A stretch of 7,337 nucleotides of DNA. It comes from Desulfobacterales bacterium (lineage in GTDB: Bacteria; Desulfobacterota; Desulfobacteria; Desulfobacterales; JAFDCJ01). Both the position numbers and the translations under genes were made by a program. Positions within the stretch are counted from its first letter, which is position 1. The number at the start of each line of letters is the position of its first letter. The notes below the pieces were generated by a model. It was not told the origin of the DNA. It did no database searches and saw only the letters and a list, made by a program, of their open reading frames with translations. Positions 1 through 4,936 of this stretch are shown here, one piece after another. The stretch spans positions 1 to 7,337 of the forward strand of contig JAOZSC010000060.1 in assembly GCA_029939875.1 (NCBI GenBank), given 5' to 3'.

Positions 1-127
1 GATTCTGCATTCCCTGGTTATAGGTTCCGGTGCTGCTTTGACCGGCAACGGCCACCGCTGCCAACCCGGCCAGGGCAAAAACCATCAGCATACTCATTAA
101 AGTTGCAATTTTTTTCTTGTGTTTCAT
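1..127 (-). CDS. Secreted protein, N-terminal fragment (runs off the left edge); possible ZraP/Spy-like periplasmic protein
   Basis: Only the first 42 codons lie in the window and the reading frame is open to the edge. The start is supported by an AAGGAG ribosome binding site at 135-140, 7 nt from the ATG. The N-terminus is a textbook Sec signal peptide: basic MKHKKK, a hydrophobic core at residues 7-25, and an AVA cleavage motif at 26-28 followed by GQ. The visible mature part (residues 29-42) is polar, rich in Gln, Ser, Thr and Asn. The product is therefore exported, probably to the periplasm. What is left cannot identify a family. A ZraP/Spy-type metal-binding chaperone is suggested only by context: a ZraSR-like system lies next door and a sigma-54 promoter sits in front of this gene. 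In enterobacteria zraP is the classic target of ZraR. Function confidence is low; existence and export are well supported. Confidence 0.8.
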   Translation of the reverse strand, partial: MKHKKKIATLMSMLMVFALAGLAAVAVAGQSSTGTYNQGMQN

Positions 128-182
128 TTTATTTCTCCTTAATGTTCAAAGTAGTAAAATTAGATCATCGTTGAATTAATTT

Positions 183-206
183 ACCCGGCTTTCCATCGGG
201 CCGGGT
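183..206 (-). promoter_or_regulatory. Inverted repeat / RNA hairpin in the leader of the leftward secreted-protein gene
   Basis: ACCCGGC (183-189) and GCCGGGT (200-206) form a perfect 7-bp GC-rich stem with a 10-nt loop. It lies just downstream of the predicted sigma-54 start site and 55 nt before the ATG at 127. No T-run follows on either strand, so it does not read as an intrinsic terminator. A similar element (ACCCGG, loop, CCGGG) sits in the leader of the SHOCT gene at 7025-7045. It could be an mRNA-stabilising hairpin or an operator; the sequence does not decide. Confidence 0.45.
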
Positions 207-221
207 CTACAACTTAACGTA

Positions 222-237
222 AGCAAACTTAATGCCG
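222..237 (-). promoter_or_regulatory. Predicted sigma-54 (-24/-12) promoter of the leftward secreted-protein gene
   Basis: On the minus strand the sequence reads CGGCATTAAGTTTGCT, matching the sigma-54 consensus TGGCACG-N4-TTGCW. The invariant GG and GC doublets are present with exactly the required 10-nt separation. The -12 element TTTGCT is very good; the -24 element has C for T at its first base and T for C at its sixth. Transcription would start near 211, giving a leader of about 85 nt. A regulator-dyad candidate lies about 150 bp upstream at 356-372, the normal distance for an enhancer-bound activator. The encoded ZraR-like regulator is the natural candidate. Confidence 0.6.
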
Positions 238-265
238 AAATTAAAGGGTCGGAAGCATACCAAAC

Positions 266-280
266 ATATCATTTTGATAT
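266..280. repeat. AT-rich palindrome (ATATCA-TTT-TGATAT), possible bending or binding site
   Basis: A perfect 6-bp inverted repeat with a 3-nt spacer lies within an AT-rich stretch, between the leftward sigma-54 promoter and its presumed upstream activator site. It is centred about 60 bp upstream of the predicted start. It partly resembles an IHF-type core (TATCA) but does not match the full IHF consensus. It also lies in the spacer of the weak rightward promoter candidate. Function is unknown. Confidence 0.3.
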
Positions 281-289
281 TGCTATAAA
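281..289 (+). promoter_or_regulatory. Possible extended -10 promoter for the small rightward gene
   Basis: TGC followed by TATAAA fits an extended -10 element (TGN-TATAAT with one mismatch). No convincing -35 box is found at the right distance; the hexamer there is CAAACA. Transcription would begin around 296, upstream of both possible starts of the following gene (310 and 391). This is a weak call. Confidence 0.3.
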
Positions 290-355
290 ATTTTTTTATT
301 TAGGAGTGGATGACAACTGCTGAACGTATTGTTGGCGGTATTTTAAGCAAAGCGG

Positions 356-372
356 CGGGTAATTTTTACACA
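356..372. promoter_or_regulatory. Candidate upstream activator site (GGGTA-N5-TACAC) for the leftward sigma-54 promoter
   Basis: CGGGTAATTTTTACACA has the same geometry as the perfect dyad at 6844-6860 (GGGTA, 5 nt, TACCC), with one mismatch in the right half-site. It is centred about 150 bp upstream of the predicted sigma-54 start of the leftward secreted-protein gene, within the usual enhancer range. It falls immediately before the preferred start of the rightward gene (391), or inside that gene if the 310 start is used. Assignment to the ZraR-like regulator is inference from the shared motif. Confidence 0.45.
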
Positions 373-390
373 CCCGGGCAGGGAGGTAAT

Positions 391-753
391 ATGAGCTTGG
401 TCAAATCTATTCGACGATTTTTGAAAGAAAAAAATTTACCCGACGATGCAATCAACAAAGTCGTGCCCAAAGAACAACCGGAGGCAAGTGGACAAGGTGA
501 TCGTACTGAAACACCCGGTGCGTCGGAGGTCGGCATTGATTTTCTGGACGGCATGAGCACCGGTACGGCGAGGTTTATTATTGACCGGAAAGTCACCGGT
601 GATGTTTTGAAAAAATACGAAATCAAAGATCTGGAAAACAAGGGTCGCTATTATCTTGCCAAGATAGTGGATTCGGATGGTAACATAACAGACACCGTTT
701 TAATCGATAAAACCAACCGTACCGTCCATTTTGAAAAAGGCAAATTTAAATAG
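391..753 (+). CDS. Small protein of unknown function (120 aa)
   Basis: I do not recognise this family. The start at 391 is preferred because GGAGGT (382-387) is nearly a full anti-Shine-Dalgarno match and the protein then begins MSLVKSIRRFLKEK, a typical amphipathic start. The alternative ATG at 310 (AGGAG at 302-306) adds 27 residues and is not excluded. From the 391 start, residues 1-22 look like a basic helix and 23-50 a polar, probably disordered Pro/Glu/Gly linker. The part from about residue 57 on looks like a compact alpha/beta domain ending in strand-turn-strand patterns (YYLAKIVDSDG, TVLIDKTNRTVHF). That tail vaguely recalls a PepSY-type beta hairpin, but I would not assign it. No signal peptide or membrane segment is seen, so it is probably cytoplasmic. 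The gene is convergent with the Ser/Thr kinase gene, with 3 nt between stop codons and no terminator. Confidence 0.65.
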   Translation: MSLVKSIRRFLKEKNLPDDAINKVVPKEQPEASGQGDRTETPGASEVGIDFLDGMSTGTARFIIDRKVTGDVLKKYEIKDLENKGRYYLAKIVDSDGNITDTVLIDKTNRTVHFEKGKFK

Positions 754-756
754 CCT

Positions 757-2727
757 TTACTCTTGTTCTGCAGATTTAATTTGGACACCGCGGACACACC
801 GGAAACCCACCTCTTCAAAAGATTCCCAGGGTTGGCGGATCACAAGAGACGGCAGAGGGCCGTCTTTTTCCGTCGCCGTCTCGATGCCGCCCAGGATGAC
901 GTACTCCGCCTCGTCGGGCTCCGCCCGAGAAGTTGCCTCCGGCTGCAAAAGCGCCCATTCGCCGATATCTTCATTCATCCCCCGAATACCGAAAGCATTG
1001 GGCGGGGATGAAAGCACGGGCTCGAGTTTTTGCAGCGCCTTCATTTCCCGGGGAACGGGTTTTTGTGCCAAACGTTGCCGGTCTTCGGATCCGCTTTCCA
1101 TCATCCAGCCCATTTGCATTCGAGATGACGACCCGCTGTCTGTTTGCGGCTTATTATTTCGTGCGATGCGTCCTTTTTTCGCCACATAAATCCATTCGAC
1201 GGCCATGGGCAGGCGCCGTCCGTAAAAGTGCGCATACGCCGATGCTCCGAGACCGGTCACCCGCAGCACGGGAAAAGAGGCATAGGTCGCGTTGGTTACC
1301 TTGAACCTGCCATTGTGAAAAACAATCGGGTTGTATCCTTCGATGACTTCACCGAGCAGCAGCCAGATTTCAGCATCACGGCGGACTACCCTGCGTTTCA
1401 CCCGGATTGCCGACAGGTTTTGGTTTAAAAATGCCACGTACTGGTGATTGGTGACCTGGGTTTCATCCATGTAAAACGGATTGACCTTCACTGACTTCTT
1501 AATGCGGGGGCTGGAGGCTGTGACGGCGGTGGTAAGGGCGACCATCCCGCCGGGGACGAAGTGCAGGGAGGCACCGTCTTCGGCCAGCAGGGTCCGTTCC
1601 GGCTTTTCAGATGACTTGAGCTTGACGGCCGTAGAATCCGTAAGATTCGGCAGCGCCCTGTCTTCTGTGGCGACAGGTGCGCTGTTTTGAAGCAACAACG
1701 ATTCGACGGGTAGATGAAAAATGTGCCACAGCCCCATGGCGACCACCGATACCACCGCCAGGATTACGCCGCTCCAGATCCATTTTGGATTTTGCAGAAA
1801 TGAAGAATGCCGGGACGTTGCAGAAACTCCGGCGGCAGGATTTTTCTTCAAATTATTGATCGCATCCGCTAAAGCGTTGCGCAGCTGGGTCACCGACTTG
1901 AGGCGATCCTCTTTTTTTTCGGTGGTACACTGCTGAATGATTTGATCGAGAGTCTGGAAAAAAGGCGTTGCGGGATCAGGCAGCCGTTCCTTTTGAAAAG
2001 GCTTCATTTTGGACGTCAACTTACCGACAAGGGCCTCGTACAACATTTTGCCCAGGGAATACACATCGGATTGTGCATCGGCATTTTTAAATTCAAAGAA
2101 GTGTTCCGGGGACATGTAAGGTGGTGTGCCTTTGACATCAATAGACTGGGTAACGGATTTTAGCCGGCAGGAGCGTGCCAGCCCGAAATCGGCAATTTTT
2201 GGCGTGCTGCCGTCCATGAGGACATTTTCCGGTTTCAGATCCCGATGAATAATACCCGCATCGTGCAAGGCCTGAACGCCGTCAAGCAACGGAAAAAAGT
2301 AGTTTGACAGCCACTCAACAGTCAAATCCGCTTCCGGATAAAAACCTTCTTCCGACATGGTTTCCCGCAGGGTGTTGCCCGGGACATATTCCATCACGAT
2401 GTATTCGCGACGGATCTCTTCACCGGCCTTTTGGACCGCAAGGGTTCCATAGTCATAGATTTGCACGATATTGGGGTGCCGGACCTGGGCCATGGACTGA
2501 ACTTCATTGCGAAATCGCAGCAGCCCGGTTTCGAACTCTTCTTCGTTGTCGATGCAGGATTGCACCCACTCTGTTGAAATAACCTTGATCACCACGTCAC
2601 GTTTTAAGTTGAGCTGATGGGCCCGGTACACCTCCCCCATGCCGCCTCTGGCGATGAATTCCAGGATGACCCACTTTTCGTTTATTACTTTCCCAATCTC
2701 AAGGGTGGTTTTCGAGTCAGTATCCAT
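757..2727 (-). CDS. Transmembrane Ser/Thr protein kinase with a degenerate FGE/SUMF1-like C-terminal domain
   Basis: 656 aa, last gene of the operon, in three parts. (1) A cytoplasmic Hanks-type kinase, about residues 18-290, with all catalytic motifs: glycine loop RGGMGEVY (27-34), ATP lysine K48, helix-C Glu about E75, HRDLKPEN (161-168, catalytic D163), DFG (180-182), and GTPPYMSPE (200-208). It should be active. (2) One membrane segment at about 315-337, after a Lys/Arg-containing linker. (3) A predicted periplasmic domain at about 380-648 resembling the formylglycine-generating-enzyme/SUMF1 family: YMDETQVTNHQYVAFLN (419-435), RLPMAVEWIYVAKKG (505-519), NAFGIRGMNEDIGEWA (577-592), EVGFRCVRG (639-647). 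The Arg-rich, two-cysteine active-site block of true FGE is absent or shortened; only C644 remains in this part. So this is more likely a ligand-binding module than an enzyme. The gene lies 29 nt after the PP2C gene. The Shine-Dalgarno is weak, so translational coupling is possible. T6SS PpkA/TagE-type kinases are similar in layout, but no T6SS genes are seen here. Confidence 0.9.
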   Translation of the reverse strand: MDTDSKTTLEIGKVINEKWVILEFIARGGMGEVYRAHQLNLKRDVVIKVISTEWVQSCIDNEEEFETGLLRFRNEVQSMAQVRHPNIVQIYDYGTLAVQKAGEEIRREYIVMEYVPGNTLRETMSEEGFYPEADLTVEWLSNYFFPLLDGVQALHDAGIIHRDLKPENVLMDGSTPKIADFGLARSCRLKSVTQSIDVKGTPPYMSPEHFFEFKNADAQSDVYSLGKMLYEALVGKLTSKMKPFQKERLPDPATPFFQTLDQIIQQCTTEKKEDRLKSVTQLRNALADAINNLKKNPAAGVSATSRHSSFLQNPKWIWSGVILAVVSVVAMGLWHIFHLPVESLLLQNSAPVATEDRALPNLTDSTAVKLKSSEKPERTLLAEDGASLHFVPGGMVALTTAVTASSPRIKKSVKVNPFYMDETQVTNHQYVAFLNQNLSAIRVKRRVVRRDAEIWLLLGEVIEGYNPIVFHNGRFKVTNATYASFPVLRVTGLGASAYAHFYGRRLPMAVEWIYVAKKGRIARNNKPQTDSGSSSRMQMGWMMESGSEDRQRLAQKPVPREMKALQKLEPVLSSPPNAFGIRGMNEDIGEWALLQPEATSRAEPDEAEYVILGGIETATEKDGPLPSLVIRQPWESFEEVGFRCVRGVQIKSAEQE

Positions 2728-2756
2728 AGCCGCAATTTTTTCTCGTTGCTGTGCAT

Positions 2757-3527
2757 TTAAACGTGAACAACCATTACAGTCACATTATCCTTACCGCCGT
2801 TTTCAAGTGCCCTGGTAACCAGGTGTCGGCACTGGTCCTTTATCGCCGGATAGTGTAAAAGAATCTCTTTGATTTCTTCATCGGCAACCATACCGAAAAG
2901 ACCGTCACTGCACAACATAAAGATGTCATCGGGTTCAACATTTTCAATACGGGTGAAAATATCGTCGATGCCCTGCCCGACCGCCTGGCTCATGACATGC
3001 CGTATGGGGTGATTGGCCACTTTTTCAGGTGTCAGATATCCCATCCGGATGAAAAGCTGGGCCATGGTATGGTCTTCGGTCAACTGCTGCAGGCATCCCT
3101 GCCGCAATCTGTAAATTCGGCTATCTCCCACGTGCGCGATCAATGCCTTGTTCTTTGTGAGCACCAGGGTCGACAGGGTGGTTCCCATGTCCTCATATTC
3201 TTTGTTTGCCCGGCCATACTCGATAATTTTAGCGTGGACCTTGTCAATGCTGGATTTCATATGCCGCAGCCGGGCCTTTAAATAATTCGGGCCCTGCAGG
3301 CTGTCTGAATCTTCGCTGTAATAATTCGTCATCCCCTGGCAGGCCATTTTGCTGGCGATTTCACCACCAGCATGCCCGCCCATGCCGTCGGCAACGACGT
3401 ACATCCGACCATAGCGTTGAATGTCCCGCCCCTGGTCCGGACGATCAACGACCAGGAAGCTGTCCTCGTTTTTTTCCCGCTTCAGACCGATGTCCGTTTT
3501 AATGCACACTAGAATTTTTTCAGCCAT
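2757..3527 (-). CDS. PP2C-family Ser/Thr protein phosphatase (PppA/PstP-like)
   Basis: 256 aa, the usual size of a single-domain bacterial PPM/PP2C phosphatase, with no signal peptide or membrane segment, so cytoplasmic. Metal-binding and core motifs appear in order: KREKNEDSF (16-24, with E21/D22), VVADGMGGHAGGE (44-56, D47), GTTLS (115-119), HVGDSRIYR (132-140), LTEDH (149-153), CSDGLFGMV (206-214, D208) and GGKDNVTV (244-251, D247). It should hydrolyse phospho-Ser/Thr with Mn2+ or Mg2+. It sits directly upstream of the membrane Ser/Thr kinase and is co-oriented, 29 nt apart. It is thus the expected antagonist of that kinase and may also act on shared substrates. It follows the response-regulator gene by 32 nt, within the same predicted operon. 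No strong ribosome binding site precedes the ATG (only AGAAAG, poorly spaced), which hints at coupling to the upstream gene. Confidence 0.93.
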   Translation of the reverse strand: MAEKILVCIKTDIGLKREKNEDSFLVVDRPDQGRDIQRYGRMYVVADGMGGHAGGEIASKMACQGMTNYYSEDSDSLQGPNYLKARLRHMKSSIDKVHAKIIEYGRANKEYEDMGTTLSTLVLTKNKALIAHVGDSRIYRLRQGCLQQLTEDHTMAQLFIRMGYLTPEKVANHPIRHVMSQAVGQGIDDIFTRIENVEPDDIFMLCSDGLFGMVADEEIKEILLHYPAIKDQCRHLVTRALENGGKDNVTVMVVHV

Positions 3528-3559
3528 ATTGTTATCAACTTTCTGGCATAACCTTAATG

Positions 3560-4936
3560 TTAACTCACCCCATAATCCTTGAGCTTCTTATGCAGCGTTT
3601 TGCGGTTGATACCGAGCCTGCGGGCCGCTTCGCTTTTGTTGCCACCGGCTTCCTCAAGGGCTGCGGTAATCGCCATTTTCTCGATTTCTACCAGCGGCAG
3701 AGAACCCTTAATTGGCGACAGCGGCAGCACCCGGCCATTTTGTTCCGAATAAGTCTCCTTGATGCTCAACGGGAGTTCCTTTTCAGTGATATAATCACCG
3801 GTCAGAAGAATGACAGCGCGCTCCAGCGCGTTTTCCAGCTCGCGTACGTTGCCCGGCCAGCCGTATTTCAAAAGCATGTCCATGGCGATCGGTGAGAAGG
3901 CTTTTACCGCTTTGCGGTTTTTTTTGGAATATTTTTCCAGAAAATGCTGGGCCAGCAGCGCAATATCATCACGGCGCTCTCTCAGCGGAGCAACATTCAG
4001 GGTAACCACATTGAGCCGGTAGTAAAGATCCTCACGAAATTTCCCAGTGGCAACCTCCTGCTGCAGATCGCGGTTGGTGGCGGCCAAAATGCGCACGTCC
4101 ACCCTGACAGTCGCGTCCCCGCCAACCCGCTGAATTTCTCTTTCCTGGATCACCCGTAACAGCTTGGCCTGCATCAGCGCCGACATTTCCCCGATTTCAT
4201 CCAGAAAAATGGTTCCTTGATTGGCCTGCATAAAGCGTCCCTCACGCCGTTTGTCCGCGCCGGTGAAAGCGCCTTTTTCGTGGCCGAACAGCTCGGACTC
4301 CAGAAGCGTCTCTATCAGGGCGGCACAGTTGACGATGACCAGTGGCTGGTCTTTACGGGGGCTGTTAAAATGGATAGCCCGGGCGATCAATTCTTTTCCG
4401 GTGCCGCTTGCGCCCGTGATCAGTACTGTAGCCTCGGAGGGAGCCACCATGGCCACCATGTCGATCAGTTCTTTCATGGGAAGGCTTTTGCCGATGATGT
4501 TTTTTAAATCAAAATCCGCTCGCAGTTTTTCCCGCAGGGCCCTGTTTTCCTCTTTCAGCCCCACGTGTTCCCGGGCCCGCTCAATGGAAAGTTTCAGGAC
4601 TTCAAAATCCAGCGGTTTGGTCAGATAATCGTAAGCGCCGGCTTTTAAGGCCTCCACGGCCGATTCCACGGAAGAATAAGCCGTCATGATTAAAATCGGG
4701 ATGGCCGGGTTACATTCTTTAATGAGTTTTAAGGCTTCAATACCGGACATTATGGTCATGCGTACATCCATCAGGATCAAATCAAATGGTTTTTGCTTAA
4801 CCTTTTCCACGGCTTTGGATCCATCATTGGCAACTTCCACCCGGTAGCCCCAGCTTTTGATGATGGTCTCCAGGGTGGTACGGTGACCGGGGTCGTCGTC
4901 AACCACCAGAATTGTCGCCTGCTCATCCGGATTCAT
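3560..4936 (-). CDS. zraR: Sigma-54-dependent response regulator, ZraR/NtrC family
   Basis: 458 aa with the full NtrC-type layout. Receiver domain about residues 7-120: acidic pocket D13-D15, phospho-acceptor D57, T85, K107. AAA+ domain about 145-380: Walker A GASGTGKE (175-182), the sigma-54 contact loop GAFTGA (222-227), Walker B TIFLDEIGE (242-250), and WPGNVRELEN (360-369). C-terminal Fis-type helix-turn-helix about 431-456 (GNKSEAARRLGINRKTLHKKL). Nothing is missing, so it should oligomerise on phosphorylation and open sigma-54 promoters. The start at 4936 is chosen over the ATG five codons upstream (4951) because AGGAGG at 4942-4947 lies 5 nt before it. This overlaps the kinase gene by 14 nt, a sign of translational coupling. 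The cognate sensor is the gene just upstream, which reads like ZraS. Likely targets are the two sigma-54 promoters at 222-237 and 6968-6983. The zraR name rests on pairing and family resemblance; atoC-like naming is also common. Confidence 0.93.
   Translation of the reverse strand: MNPDEQATILVVDDDPGHRTTLETIIKSWGYRVEVANDGSKAVEKVKQKPFDLILMDVRMTIMSGIEALKLIKECNPAIPILIMTAYSSVESAVEALKAGAYDYLTKPLDFEVLKLSIERAREHVGLKEENRALREKLRADFDLKNIIGKSLPMKELIDMVAMVAPSEATVLITGASGTGKELIARAIHFNSPRKDQPLVIVNCAALIETLLESELFGHEKGAFTGADKRREGRFMQANQGTIFLDEIGEMSALMQAKLLRVIQEREIQRVGGDATVRVDVRILAATNRDLQQEVATGKFREDLYYRLNVVTLNVAPLRERRDDIALLAQHFLEKYSKKNRKAVKAFSPIAMDMLLKYGWPGNVRELENALERAVILLTGDYITEKELPLSIKETYSEQNGRVLPLSPIKGSLPLVEIEKMAITAALEEAGGNKSEAARRLGINRKTLHKKLKDYGVS

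Noticed and set aside
183..206. Hairpin considered as an intrinsic terminator
   Set aside because: There is no run of T after the stem on either strand, and it lies within the leader of a gene rather than after one.
245..262. Imperfect GGGT...ACC repeat as another regulator dyad
   Set aside because: The half-site spacing is about 2 bp longer than in the other dyads, and it lies too close to the predicted start to be an enhancer.
333..348. Possible rightward sigma-54 element (TGGC ... AGC) before the 391 gene
   Set aside because: The GG-GC spacing is 11 nt instead of 10, which normally abolishes sigma-54 recognition.
731..1304. Overlapping rightward open frames of 82-152 codons opposite the Ser/Thr kinase gene
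   Set aside because: They are antisense to a well-supported kinase gene with intact motifs, are rich in Arg/Pro/Ser and Cys, and lack ribosome binding sites: shadow frames of a GC-rich gene.
757..3527. Type VI secretion PpkA/PppA-like pair
   Set aside because: The kinase-phosphatase pairing is similar, but no T6SS structural gene is in the window and the C-terminal domain is FGE-like, not the von Willebrand A type of PpkA.
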